Source of the DNA: Bradyrhizobium sp. 138
Lineage (GTDB): Bacteria; Pseudomonadota; Alphaproteobacteria; Rhizobiales; Xanthobacteraceae
Length of the DNA: 64,000 bases
NCBI RefSeq assembly: GCF_023074075.1
Contig: NZ_JADPKT010000091.1
Span: 62,001-126,000 of the forward strand
Direction: 5' to 3'
Shown here: in pieces, positions 27,249 through 37,349 of the stretch
Numbering within the stretch: the stretch's first letter is position 1
How the letters are laid out: each line of letters begins with the position of its first letter
Made by a program: the position numbers and the translations under genes
Notes under the pieces: model-generated
Told to the model about the DNA's origin: nothing
Database searches by the model: none
What the model saw: the letters and a program-made list of their open reading frames with translations, nothing else

Positions 27249-29309
27249 TCACCACTCCACATCTTGATCGGTTTTCAGGATAACCATTTCGGCGATCGGG
27301 ATAATGACGTGAACTGACCTGCTTTGGCCCGTCGACTTGCGCTTGACGGCGATCTCAGATTTCCAAATCAACTCTTTGAGCCGAGGGGCGATGAACCAGA
27401 CCAGGGCGACCAGCTGCAGCACAACATTGATACTGAACGCCGTCTGATACGCGATTGAGGGGTAGTGTCCGTCCTTTACCGGCCATTGCGCGAGAATTAA
27501 CCCCGTCCCGTACTGGACGAGGAAAGCCCACCCAAAATGCAGAACGTTGAGCACGCCGTTCGCGCGCGCGATAAGTTGAGCCGGAAAGTAATCTCCGATG
27601 ATCGCGTAGCTGAGGACGATTGCTGATCCGACCACCGCCACAATGATCCACGACGGTAGCGACGGAAATGGCGGATGCAATATCAACGCGAGTTCGGCTG
27701 CAATGAACACGGCAGCTATGATTGCGAGCAACGTTTCAATGTTCTTGCCATGCCGACGCAGCGAATCGGCGACCACGCCGAGCAGCAATGCGCCAATGCT
27801 TAGGGCTATCGCCATGACGAGCAATTGTGTGACAAGGCTTGTTCGATCCAATCCTTCCACATCGTTCAGCCAGGACGCTGCCCACAAGGACTGCAGGGCC
27901 CACGCGGACCCGATACATGTTGAAGAAATCGGCGCAATTCTCCAGAACCGCCCATCCGTATAGACGGTCTTCAGGCTGACCGTCCCTGGAGGGCTCTTCG
28001 CAGTTGCCTCATGCTCTGGAACCAAAAAATAGATGGAAGCGGCCGCGGAGGCACTGGATGCGGCAAGCAGCTCAAATAGACCGCGCCAGCCTATCCAGTT
28101 AAGCAATGCCTCGGCTGGTGCGGTTGCCGTTACCGCGCCCAGTGCACCCAGCATGATCATACAGCCGTTGATGAGCGCCACGCGCTCTCTCGGAAACCAG
28201 AGCACGACTGTTTTCAGGCCAGACATGAGGGAAGCTGCGGTGCCAAATGCTATCATCGCGCGCGCAACCAGAAGCGACAGAAATCCACTCGATAATCCGA
28301 AAAGCGCAGCGCCTGCGGCAGCCAGCAGCAAGAGCGCACCCTGGACTCGGCGCGGACCGAACCGATCCAAGAGCATGCCCATTGGAATCTGGCTGCCGGT
28401 AACGACCAGAAAGTAGATCGAGCCCAACAGCCCCAAATCGGCCGTACCAAGCTCCAATTCAGAGGCGAGGCGGCCACAAATGAGCGTGTTGATCATCCGA
28501 AACAGGTAGGAAAGATAGTATCCCGCGGCAAAGGGAAGGAACACGCAAGAGATGATCCGCCAGCTCCAACCCCGGTTGACCGGCTTCTCGCCTGATATCA
28601 GCCCAGCGGCATCGCTGCGCGTGTTGCTCGGAACGCGGCCACTGGCTTTAACACAAGGCGTTGGCAGCTGTCGAAAGTTGATATTGCTGCCGCCCTCCTC
28701 GGCGACAGCACACGCTTCTGAGTTTTCACCTACGACGGCCACACAGTGGGGTTCTTCTTCAGCCGGCGCTCGTGGAACGGCGCGTGACGCTCCGCCTCCT
28801 ATTTCAGACCCGGATCGGCTGGAATTTCCCGAGCGATCAATTGCCTCCTGCAGCAAGGGGCGGCCAAACCGTACGCGACGATCGACCTGCTCGGCAAACG
28901 CCTTGAAGCGCTCGAGCCCGAGCACGCACGCCTCGTCCTGCTTGGATGGCGGCATCGGCGGCGTCAGCGTGAGGTGGTATCGCACATGGAGAGCCACTAT
29001 TTCCGCGATCATCGCAATGTCCGTCCGCAGACTGAGCACCTGCTCATTCGTTCGCCCGATCGCCTCAAAAACAAGGCTCTCTATAGGCGGCGCCGGATCC
29101 AGGAAGCGCTCAAGAGCCGCCTCGATGGCGACGCTCTTGCCCATACCAGGGCGGTCAGTCGCGGCTTGGAGACGCTGAAAAATGCACTCAGAAAGTTGAA
29201 TCGTTATCTTTCTGGTCTGCTGAGCTTCGCTTGGACTCGGCTGCGCGTCTACCTCAGCTTCATTCCGACTTGAGGTCGGTTCTCCCCGGCGCTCGCCGCT
29301 AATCTGCAT
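27249..29309 (-). CDS. Fusion of TraD-like ribbon-helix-helix domain with an MFS transporter
   Basis: I take the start at 29309 (MQISGERRGE), which has an AGGA about nine bases upstream; a start 32 codons earlier is possible. Residues about 30-165 match the small TraD-like protein of this window in layout: KITIQLSECIFQRL, KSVAIEAALERFLDP, ALHVRYHLTLTPPMPPS and RFKAFAEQVDRRVRFG. A linker of about 90 residues follows. Then comes a complete 12-helix major facilitator (from WRIISCVFLPFAAGYYLSYL) with loop motif GMLLDRFGPRRVQ. The frame is continuous for 686 codons. MFS substrates cannot be read from sequence; it faintly recalls oxalate/formate-type carriers. A DNA-binding domain on a membrane transporter is unusual, and the protein may be a fusion created by deletion. 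Confidence 0.8.
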   Translation of the reverse strand: MQISGERRGEPTSSRNEAEVDAQPSPSEAQQTRKITIQLSECIFQRLQAATDRPGMGKSVAIEAALERFLDPAPPIESLVFEAIGRTNEQVLSLRTDIAMIAEIVALHVRYHLTLTPPMPPSKQDEACVLGLERFKAFAEQVDRRVRFGRPLLQEAIDRSGNSSRSGSEIGGGASRAVPRAPAEEEPHCVAVVGENSEACAVAEEGGSNINFRQLPTPCVKASGRVPSNTRSDAAGLISGEKPVNRGWSWRIISCVFLPFAAGYYLSYLFRMINTLICGRLASELELGTADLGLLGSIYFLVVTGSQIPMGMLLDRFGPRRVQGALLLLAAAGAALFGLSSGFLSLLVARAMIAFGTAASLMSGLKTVVLWFPRERVALINGCMIMLGALGAVTATAPAEALLNWIGWRGLFELLAASSASAAASIYFLVPEHEATAKSPPGTVSLKTVYTDGRFWRIAPISSTCIGSAWALQSLWAASWLNDVEGLDRTSLVTQLLVMAIALSIGALLLGVVADSLRRHGKNIETLLAIIAAVFIAAELALILHPPFPSLPSWIIVAVVGSAIVLSYAIIGDYFPAQLIARANGVLNVLHFGWAFLVQYGTGLILAQWPVKDGHYPSIAYQTAFSINVVLQLVALVWFIAPRLKELIWKSEIAVKRKSTGQSRSVHVIIPIAEMVILKTDQDVEW

Positions 29310-30554
29310 ACTCCAGCTTCCTTCTCTCTGCGACACCGCCCGCGCTTGCACGCGCGTGGTTTGTATGTTCGGTCGAAACGGATCAATCGCGCTGCGATGA
29401 CGCACGACAAAAGCGCCGAGACCGCATGCCGCTTCAACCGCGGGGACATTCTGGTCTCAGTCTGGCGTACCGAAAGAAAGAAACGGCGGACTCTCAAAGA
29501 CCAGCGCCAGACGTCTCGTAGCCTCTTGTCCCTGTAAACAGTCAGGTCGCCGACAGACGAGCGATTTCGCGGACGGTGCGTGCACCCTTACTTGAAATCG
29601 AAAAGTTACCGATCCAAAAAAGAGGCGCAGGCGCAATCTAGACGGCGCCCTCGCGCCCCCGACGTCGCGAACGACCCCCGCGGACGCACCGGCGTTGTTC
29701 CCTATGGGGTGATGCGCCTCATAAGAAGCGCACCAGCTCATGCGCGCGACCAAATACACCTGCGCCTCACCGATTTCCGGCATGCATCACCAGCGTGCGA
29801 TAGGACTTACAACCGTTCGCGTGCCGCGCGTCCAGCCCGGCTCACGGCCGTTGAAACGTATCTGCTGGCCCGGTGCAGCCACTCACTTCTCGGGGGCCTT
29901 AGGGGAATGGTCGGCCGCACTGGCAGGCGGCTTAATCGCGTAGGGGTCCCCTCGCTATGGCGGCAGACGTAGCGCTCGTTGTGCCCGTCCTCGCCAGCCA
30001 GGAGATCCATCGGTCCCTCCGCACGCCGGGCATTGCTTCCGGATCTGATGCCATGTGAATTGTCCCTGCCGACAGCGAGCTTACTCGCGCCAGATCCGCT
30101 GTTACAGGCACGTCGCAGCACATTCCGCGCAAGGCCACTGCTCGCCCGCCTTGACGTCGGAGCCGCCGATGTACTTACGTGCATCCTGGTAGCGTTGAGT
30201 TGGGGCACACCATGGATGTTGGGTTGTACAGGAGTGCAAGGCCCGCGATCGGCCGGTAAGGCCGACCCGTTCACGCGAAAGCGCCTTCTGGTGCTGGCCG
30301 CGAAACACGATGCCAAGCTCGGCAAGCCTTCGTCGGCCAGCCGCAATCTTCAACGCACGCTACCGCTGCCCCGCACCGTGCCAGCCGTGAGCCCCATCTC
30401 CGATGCCGGCGAGGCTTGACGAAGACCGCCGGCAGCGCAGCAAACATCACCGCTCCAGGGCGCTGGATTTTCCAGGGAAGGTACACGAACTACACCGGCA
30501 AAGGATGCGCACCCAAGCCGGAGTGAGCACCCGGATCTCACCAGTCGACCGCCC
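29310..30554. other. 1.2-kb region without a recognisable gene
   Basis: Frames of up to about 180 codons occur but overlap on both strands and lack motifs. A minus-strand stretch around 29940-30130 (reading CPACGG and CAECA in different frames) may be a decayed zinc-ribbon protein, but I cannot support a call. No promoter of the sigma-54 type was found upstream of the fusion gene. Confidence 0.4.
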
Positions 30555-30743
30555 TCACCGCACTTCGGAAGCACTGCGGCCGCCGAGCAGCTTGCCGGTG
30601 GAGGCATTCACGAAATGGACCGAGGAGCATGCCAGACAAACGACCGGCAGATGAGTGTCGGGACCGATCTGCTCCAGTGCCGTCAGCAGGTGCTGCACGT
30701 TCATGCCCGTGCGTGGGCACCTGAAAAGTACTGTTTGCTCCAT
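30555..30743 (-). CDS. Small zinc-ribbon-like conserved protein, 62 residues
   Basis: The sequence MEQTVLFRCPRTGMNVQHLL...LPVVCLACSSVHFVN has two cysteine elements (CPRTG and CLAC) with the spacing of a one-metal zinc ribbon, although the first has a single cysteine. Similar small proteins are frequent in Bradyrhizobium and annotated as hypothetical. It ends NASTGKLLGGRSASEVR. Function unknown; the frame is intact. Confidence 0.6.
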   Translation of the reverse strand: MEQTVLFRCPRTGMNVQHLLTALEQIGPDTHLPVVCLACSSVHFVNASTGKLLGGRSASEVR

Positions 30744-31314
30744 CCGGCCAGCATAGGCCTGGATACTGCGCCCTGAAACTGCGGTTGTTTACTGAGAGCG
30801 TGCCGGCGCCTCCTGGAGCACCGTGCGGCGGCAGTTATGAATCTTCATCGCGTCTGGAGGCTGGGTCGAGGACACCATTTTGCGTATTCTTTGGCCAGCG
30901 CTCAAGCCGCGCGGCTGGCTCCGGATCGTTGAGCGCAAGAGTGGGCACCTTCTATCGTCCTCCATGGAATTCCTACCCCGGATGGGGCTCGTGTTGCGCA
31001 GAATGCTGGATGCCCTTGCATACAACTCACCGTAGCTTGACTCCGCGTTCACCTTCAGCCGCCAGCTTCCCCGGCGAGGATTGCCTGGACCTGATCGAAC
31101 ACCTGAAGCGTACTTGCCGCTGCAGTGACGAGGTGCGCTGTAGGCTGAAGGCCTCGGCGAGGCTCCGCAGCTGGGCATTTCTCCAATAGAGAATCGGTCT
31201 GGATCATGCGAGCGGCCCGCATGGCCCTGCTGCAAACTAGCTCCTTCTACCTGTATCTCCGGCCGTTCGCGTCGAAGGGATGCACCAATCTCCGACCCCT
31301 GGCGGGCAGGACCA
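30744..31314. other. No recognisable gene
   Basis: A minus-strand frame of 178 codons (30789-31325) overlaps plus-strand frames of similar length and shows no familiar motif. In an alternative minus frame, HLVTAAASTLQVFDQVQAIL looks protein-like, so a small decayed gene may be present around 31040-31200. Confidence 0.35.
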
Positions 31315-32316
31315 TTAACTCTCAAGCGGCGTCAGAGCACGGGCCTCGCGGTGAAGGCCGGTAGTCGCCACGCTCCTGGGGGGAATAATCCGTTCATGGA
31401 CGTGCGGAGAAGGTGTCCGGTCGATCAGGAGGCTGATCAGTTCAGGGCGACTGTAGTGACCGCTTGCATCCATCACTCTCTTGCGCCCGTCGATTTCGAT
31501 GAAGTCGAGATCTGCAATCACATCTCCTTCACCTTCCTTCAGGGGCTCGCCTATCAATTGACCATCGGGGGCAACGATAGCGGTGAAGCAACCGCCCGAA
31601 ATCGGAGCGATAGCAGCGCCCGTGTCGTTGGCAATTTGGGCTTGTTGGTCGGCGTTGAGCCATGCGGTTGCGCTGACGACGAAGCAGGCCGACTCAAGGG
31701 CATGCTGTCGGGTGCTCACTTCCGTTTGCTGGGAGAAGAGGGGACCGAAGATCGAACCGGGGTACATCGCGGAGTGGATCTGCTCGCCATCGGCAATCAA
31801 GGCGTATCTGGCCAGCGGGAGATAATGTTCCCAGCACGCAAGCTGGCCGATCCGGCCAACCGCGCTGTCTACGGCGCGAAGGCCCGCACCGTCGCCCTGG
31901 CCCCAGACCATCCGCTCATGATAGGTAGGGGTGATCTTGCGGCGACGCTGGATCAGCGTGCCGTCCGCATCGAACAGGAGTTGAGTGTTATAGATTGATC
32001 CTCCGTCCCGCTCGTTGGCGCCGACGGAAACGACCATTTGGGCGTCCTTGGCGGCATCGCCGATCGCATGCGTCTCCGCAGAGGGTACCGTAAGGGATTG
32101 CTCAAGCAGCCTCTGATGCTCCTTGGCAAGCGTGAAGGGCGGCTGGACGAACGAGAAATACGGGTAGTAGGGAATGATGGTCTCGGGGAACGTGGCGAAA
32201 CGCACCCCCTTCTTGCCCAATTCGCGAATCTTTTTGGTGATCTTCTCGACTGTCCCCTCTCGGCTGTACAACATGGGGCTGATTTGTACGGCGGCTGCCT
32301 TGACGATGTTTCTCAT
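31315..32316 (-). CDS. Nitrilase (C-N hydrolase superfamily)
   Basis: Nitrilases hydrolyse organic nitriles to carboxylic acids and ammonia. With the start at 32316 (MRNIVKAAAVQISP, preceded by a purine-rich GAAGAAGAG) the catalytic triad is Glu45 (FPETIIPYYP), Lys127 (RRRKITPTYHERM) and Cys161 (GQLACWEHYLPLARY). The 333-residue length and the GACW-type active-site block ACWEHY place it with true nitrilases of the Nit6803 type rather than amidases. The C-terminus is rich in charged residues. The gene is complete. Its natural substrate, possibly a plant nitrile, is unknown. Confidence 0.92.
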   Translation of the reverse strand: MRNIVKAAAVQISPMLYSREGTVEKITKKIRELGKKGVRFATFPETIIPYYPYFSFVQPPFTLAKEHQRLLEQSLTVPSAETHAIGDAAKDAQMVVSVGANERDGGSIYNTQLLFDADGTLIQRRRKITPTYHERMVWGQGDGAGLRAVDSAVGRIGQLACWEHYLPLARYALIADGEQIHSAMYPGSIFGPLFSQQTEVSTRQHALESACFVVSATAWLNADQQAQIANDTGAAIAPISGGCFTAIVAPDGQLIGEPLKEGEGDVIADLDFIEIDGRKRVMDASGHYSRPELISLLIDRTPSPHVHERIIPPRSVATTGLHREARALTPLES

Positions 32317-32399
32317 TCTCTTCTTCTCATTGTGAGTATTCGAGCGCTGCACTGGACTGGTGTAGAGGACGACAGATGACTCTCACGGGAGGCTCTTCG

Positions 32400-32990
32400 A
32401 GCACATCGGTAGGCCTTGTTGGATTCAGGGCTGTGTGTGTCTGCCATCGACAGGCACGTCGATGCCGGTTATGTAGGATGCGTCGCAGAAAGCGAGGAAG
32501 CTCACGCGCCGCGATCTTCCGTGGCTTGCCGAAGTGTTTCGCGGCTATCTGCTCGAGCAGGACCGTTCCGCGGTCTTGCACGCTGGCCTCGGAAATGCCG
32601 ATGTTCCTAAACAGCGGTCTTTCGAAGACGCCCGAGTTCTCGGCGTTTACCTGAACGCTTCGGCGGATCAGTTGGTCGCCAAGCGCTCGCGTCAAGTTGC
32701 ACAGTGCGGCCTTGGATGCGGATACGGCCGATGTTCCCGCGATTCCGACCTGATCGGACAAAGAAGCCGTGAAGTCGATCGCGTTTAGGTTGCTCGCGAG
32801 AGGCAGCGCGTTGCGGACGTTGAAATCGGGTCGAGGGAAATTGACGCTTAAGACGTCAAAGCTCGGCTGAGTTTTTTCCGCGAGCGAGCCGGGTTTCGCG
32901 ATTTCGGCATTGGCATCGAAATGGGCTATAATAATTTCGCGCATTCCTTCGAAGCGGGATAGCCAGCGGGAAAAGCGGCAATAGCCAAGC
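32400..32990 (-). pseudogene. Short-chain dehydrogenase/reductase remnant
   Basis: The minus-strand frame contains TASLSDQVGIAGTSAVSASK, AALCNLTRALGDQLIRRSVQ, VNAENSGVFERPLFRNIGIS and LLEQIAAKHFGKPRKIAA, the C-terminal half of a classical SDR. The catalytic YxxxK reads VSASK, so the tyrosine is lost. The N-terminal Rossmann glycine motif is not found upstream, and the end is frameshifted away from the usual PVDGG. It abuts the nitrilase gene and is dead. Confidence 0.7.
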
Positions 32991-33033
32991 CTCGCTGTCC
33001 AGATAGCTGCGCAATGCCCTGCAGGACTTTGGC

Positions 33034-33381
33034 TCATGACGCGTTTTCCGCATCGCTTGGCTTATGCATTGAGGGATAAGGCTTTCTACCTACTATGTCG
33101 GTAGTCGCGTCGGCTACTGCCGTAGTCGAATCATGCACCATCATGTAGTACGTGGCGAAGTGGCCGCTCTTGCTGGCGATCTTACCATTCTTGCGAGTGA
33201 CGTTGCCCTTCTCACGTTTGGTAATCAGCTTCATCTTGCACCGCTTGGCGATCAGGGGCATCGGGACAAGCTTCCATCCCGTGGCCTTGCGCAACTCTGC
33301 TTGCGTAATGCCGTCTTGTCGCGAGGCGAGAGAGCGGATCAGATTGGATTTGGTGTGAGGATGCTTGGCCATTGTCGCCAT
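33034..33381 (-). CDS. Conserved hypothetical protein, basic, winged-helix-like
   Basis: I start at 33381 (MATMAKHPHTKSNLIRSLAS); the upstream extension is not conserved in character. The core DGITQAELRKATGWKLVPMP followed by lysine-rich CKMKLITKREKGNVTR resembles small DNA-binding proteins frequent in Bradyrhizobium, in which a helix-turn-helix (GITQAELRKATGW) precedes a wing. About 115 residues. The function is unknown; the regulator idea is inference. Confidence 0.55.
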   Translation of the reverse strand: MATMAKHPHTKSNLIRSLASRQDGITQAELRKATGWKLVPMPLIAKRCKMKLITKREKGNVTRKNGKIASKSGHFATYYMMVHDSTTAVADATTDIVGRKPYPSMHKPSDAENAS

Positions 33382-33981
33382 CCGGGGGAATTGGGCCTCA
33401 TTCAAACGGCTCCAAGCCAATGGGCTTCTCGTGGCGAAGCTGTCCCTTCCATCGAAAGGGGACGATTTAGTTCCGTTCCTTTGGAACTGTGGAAACATAT
33501 TGCAGACGATCTCAGGCGTTGCCCGATCGCAATCTGACGTAAACGGATAACGTCGCACCAGTTTGCCGAAGTGTGGGGCAGCGCAAGTTCTCGCATTTTT
33601 CGACAGGATGTTCGCATAGTAAGACCTCACAACGTGGATTGCTAACACAGAGGACCTGCGATGCAATTCGCTAAAACTGGTAGGCCAACTATTCAGAAGA
33701 CCTTCCGAAACTCTGGAAGGCTTCCGCTTGCTCAAGCAAGCAGCGTTACTTCAGTGAGCGGCAGCTCGATGGAGACCGGAGAAGTCTCAACTCGCTTCAG
33801 ATTTCAGCATTCATGTCATGCGGCCTGCTACCCTCAGATATCTGCCGCCGGTACCGATCTAACGCGCTCGCTCCGTTCGATTTGGCTCTATCGTTGTTTG
33901 TGGCCGAAATGTACTCGGGGCGAGCACCCTCGCAAATTCCCTTGTAGTCCTGCATCGACCGCCCGCTCGTCGGTTGTTGAA
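33382..33981. other. Gap between hypothetical gene and traD-like gene
   Basis: No conserved gene in 600 bases. Only short frames without motifs are present, and no strong terminator or repeat is visible. Confidence 0.4.
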
Positions 33982-34413
33982 TTACTCTGGAATTGCGGGG
34001 TCCGAATCGAAGCTCACCTCTTTCAGAACGGTTGATCCGCTGGAAAGCCTTCGGCCAAGCGCTTCAACGAATCGATCATAACGTTCCGCGCCTTTGGCGC
34101 GAGCGGCTGGACTGGATTGTTCTGGTAATGCCGGCACCGATGTCAACCAGAAGCGAATGAACAGGGCGAGCGTCTCGAGCGTGATGTTGCCATTGCGTTC
34201 GAGACGCTCAAGCAGCCGTGCGGTCCGATCCAGCCGCTTGGCAATAGCCGCCTCGCGTCGGTCGGAATCGTCAGGCGAAAGAAATGACGTGATCGCGGCC
34301 TCTGCGACCAGCGACTTGGGTTGGCCACGGCGTTCCGCGAAGACATCAAGGGTTCTAAATGTCTCCGGATCAAGGTAGACACTGAGCTGAATCTTTTTCA
34401 CCGATTTGCCCAC
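33982..34413 (-). CDS. traD: TraD-like ribbon-helix-helix relaxosome protein
   Basis: The 143-residue protein starts MGKSVKKIQLSVYLDPETFR, a CopG/ribbon-helix-helix N-terminus. A helical region follows (LDRTARLLERLERNGNITLE) with a hydrophobic ALFIRFWLTSVPALPEQ segment. Such proteins sit directly downstream of traG in Rhizobiales ICEs and are thought to link the relaxosome to the coupling protein. It starts immediately after the traG stop. The first domain of the MFS fusion at 27249-29309 is related. Confidence 0.85.
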   Translation of the reverse strand: MGKSVKKIQLSVYLDPETFRTLDVFAERRGQPKSLVAEAAITSFLSPDDSDRREAAIAKRLDRTARLLERLERNGNITLETLALFIRFWLTSVPALPEQSSPAARAKGAERYDRFVEALGRRLSSGSTVLKEVSFDSDPAIPE

Positions 34414-36393
34414 TCAGAGGTCCATGCCATCGTCAGGGTCGAGGCTGGTCGCGCGCGCTAATCCCTGCATTGCGCGGCTAAGCGCTTGTGCCTGGACAGC
34501 ATCTGCGTCGGGCTCATCGGGACCAGCATCGAACTCATGTTCCGCGAGCGGTGCCTTGATTTCGATCTCCTCGTGCTGCGGCAATTCTGGCTCGCGCCGC
34601 AGCCCTCCATTCGGATCGCCACGCTTTCGCTGCCGAGGCGCAAGCAGTTCGGTCGAGGGCGCAGGGGTTGGGTGCCCTGACCAGTCTTCATCTGGGCGCG
34701 AGGACAAGAGAATTGTTCCTGTTTCAGCGGGCTTGACGATTCGCTTCTGAAATTGCGGGTCCTCATAGTAACGAACCTTAGTGGCACGCAGCGGATGGAG
34801 GCCCGACAGCATCACAATCGCCTCTTTCGATGAGAGCTGCATGACTTCGCCGGGCGTCAGGAGCGGACGGGACGTCTCTTGGCGGCTCACCATCAAGTGT
34901 CCAAGCCAGGGGCTTAAGCGATGCCCGGCATAGTTTTTCATGGCGCGCAGTTCGGTTGCGGTCCCCAGCGCATCCGAGACGCGCTTAGCGGTGCGCTCGT
35001 CATTTGTGGAGAAGGCGATCCGGATGTGACAATTGTCGAGAATCGCGTGGTTCGGCCCATAGGCGCGTTCTAATTGATTCAAGCTCTGAGTGATCAGGAA
35101 ACTGCGAATGCCATAGCCCGCCATGAAGGCAAGCTGGCTCTCGAAAAAATCGAGGCGGCCAAGGGCTGCGAACTCATCGAGCATCAGGAGGAGCTTTTGA
35201 CGGCGCCGGTCGGGATCCAGGCTCTCGGTCAGGCGCCGTCCGATCTGGTTGAGGATGAGCCGCATCAGGGGTTTTGTGCGGACGATGTCGGATGGCGGCA
35301 CGACGAGATAGAGTGAAACGGGCTGCTGTCTGTCGACGAGATCGCGAATGCGCCAATCGCTCCGCGCGGTGACCTTAGCGACGACCGGATCGCGATAAAG
35401 GCCCAAGAAGCTCATTGTGGTCGACAGCACGCCCGACCGCTCGTTTTCGCTCTTGTTGAGCAGCTCTCGCGCAGCTGAAGCGACGACGGGATGAACGCGA
35501 TCACCAAGATGGGGAGTCGCAAGCATCGCATTCAGCGTGGCCTCGATCGGGCGGCACGGGTCCGAAAGGAATCTGGCAACCCCGGCAAGTGTCTTGTCAG
35601 CTTCAGCGTAGAGGACATGCAGGATAGCGCCGACGAGCAGAGAATGGCTGGTTTTTTCCCAATGATTGCGCCGCTCGAGCGCCCCTTCGGGATCGACCAG
35701 GATATCCGCGACATTTTGCGCGTCTCGTACTTCGCAATCACCACGGCGAATCTCAAGAAGGGGATTGTAGGCCGCGCTTGCTGCGTTGGTCGGGTCGAAC
35801 AAGAGTACATCTCCAAGGTGCGCGCGCCACCCCGAGGTCAACTGAAAATTCTCGCCCTTGATATCGTGGACGATCACCGAACGCGGCCAGGTCAAAAGAG
35901 TCGGAACGACAAGGCCGACTCCCTTGCCCGAACGGGTAGGCGCAAAGCAGAGCACGTGCTCAGGCCCATCATGGCGAAGATATCGACCATCGAAACGCCC
36001 GAGCACAAGGCCATCGTTGCCTAGTAACCCCGCCCGTTTGACTTCGCGCGTATCGGCCCAACGCGCTGATCCGTAAGTCGTGACATCGCGAGCTTCATGC
36101 GCGCGCAAGACCGAAAGCACCATTGCTGCGGCGACTGCCGCGATCCCACCGCTCCCGGCAATGGCGCCCCCCCGGAGGAATATCGTGGGCGCGTAAGCGT
36201 CAAATTCAAACCACCAGATGAAGAAGGCAAACGGCTGGTAAACGGGCCAGGTGCCTAATCTGAACCAGGCCGGTCCAAGCTGCGGCTGGAACGCAAGCTG
36301 ACAAGCAGTCCATTCGGTCGCGGCCCACACGAAGGTGAACGCGATTAGGCAAACCAGGATCACCTGATGCCAGATGATTTTTGTCGCAGACAT
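34414..36393 (-). CDS. traG: TraG, VirD4-type coupling protein
   Basis: TraG delivers the relaxase-DNA complex to the mating channel. I start at 36393 (MSATKIIWHQVILVCLIAFT), seven codons inside the longest frame. Two N-terminal membrane segments (about 10-30 and 80-100) precede the ATPase domain with Walker A CFAPTRSGKGVGLVVPTLL near residue 155 and Walker B LLLMLDEFAALGRLDFFE near 400, plus VTQSLNQ-type motif LITQSLNQLE. About 659 residues, complete. The acidic C-terminal tail (DEPDADAVQ) is typical. Confidence 0.95.
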   Translation of the reverse strand: MSATKIIWHQVILVCLIAFTFVWAATEWTACQLAFQPQLGPAWFRLGTWPVYQPFAFFIWWFEFDAYAPTIFLRGGAIAGSGGIAAVAAAMVLSVLRAHEARDVTTYGSARWADTREVKRAGLLGNDGLVLGRFDGRYLRHDGPEHVLCFAPTRSGKGVGLVVPTLLTWPRSVIVHDIKGENFQLTSGWRAHLGDVLLFDPTNAASAAYNPLLEIRRGDCEVRDAQNVADILVDPEGALERRNHWEKTSHSLLVGAILHVLYAEADKTLAGVARFLSDPCRPIEATLNAMLATPHLGDRVHPVVASAARELLNKSENERSGVLSTTMSFLGLYRDPVVAKVTARSDWRIRDLVDRQQPVSLYLVVPPSDIVRTKPLMRLILNQIGRRLTESLDPDRRRQKLLLMLDEFAALGRLDFFESQLAFMAGYGIRSFLITQSLNQLERAYGPNHAILDNCHIRIAFSTNDERTAKRVSDALGTATELRAMKNYAGHRLSPWLGHLMVSRQETSRPLLTPGEVMQLSSKEAIVMLSGLHPLRATKVRYYEDPQFQKRIVKPAETGTILLSSRPDEDWSGHPTPAPSTELLAPRQRKRGDPNGGLRREPELPQHEEIEIKAPLAEHEFDAGPDEPDADAVQAQALSRAMQGLARATSLDPDDGMDL

Positions 36394-37349
36394 GGCTTGC
36401 CGATATCGACACAATCGACCTGTTGGCTACAATCAGAGGCTTACGCTTCTCGTAGTCGCGCGCGCCCTGGCGAAGGGATCGGCGGGTCAGATTGGCAAGC
36501 CGCGTTTGGGCCCAAAAAGATCCCTCGCGTGGAACAGGCCGCCTCAAAGCACCGTCCCAAGCAGCTTCGCGTGATAGGTGCTTGGATGATGAGACAATCA
36601 AGTCGTACCGTGCTGCCGCTCGAGGCGAACCGGCCGGTCTTCGCGAAGCGAGACTCCGGGTTATAGATGTCCGGAAGGCTAGCTCGCGTCTGCCCTAAGC
36701 TCTCCGTAAGTGCGCGCGATCAAGAGAGGTGCGGCGTGCCACAACGCGTTATCGATGAGGCGGGCGTTCCCGGATTAAATCGGCGGGAGGCGGGGGTCCC
36801 GGAGTACAAGAATCATGCGGGAAGCGTCCCCGGCAGGAGCTTATTTCCGATGGGACGACACTGCCGGGCCGACGGTCATCTAGATAATCCCGCACATCGT
36901 GTCGAGCGAGTCCTCCTCCAGCCGGTCGCCTGTTGACGCCTTGGCCAGCCAGATGCTTGGATGTTGTACGTCAGTTGCGGTCTCTCTGGAAGCCGGGACA
37001 GGCGAACTGGCGTTTGCCAAATCTTCATTGCGCGAATCGCGTTGCCCTTCGGCTATCCGCTGTCAAAGCCGGCTTGCGGGCTCGGAGCTCTCCGATTGCT
37101 CGCCGGCCTGCCTACGCGGATAACCTCGCGCGAATGCCTCCGGATCAAAATCGAGCAGGTTGAAATCGCTATTCGCCCGCTCGATGACACGCCCACAACT
37201 GAGTCCAGCAAATTGGACTCTGGTGGTCGGTGCGCGAAGCGCCGGCGTCTTCTGCAGAGCATCTGGCCATCCGGCATCCGAGACCAGCACGCAAGGAAGT
37301 ATCGTCATCGCCATCATGCCACAGCCAGACACCTTCCGATTACTTAAAG
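36394..37349. other. Region between traG and the IS5-type element
   Basis: No convincing gene in 950 bases; plus-strand frames of 89-128 codons have no known motif. It lies upstream of traG, so its promoter should be near 36400-36550, but I did not recognise one. Confidence 0.4.
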
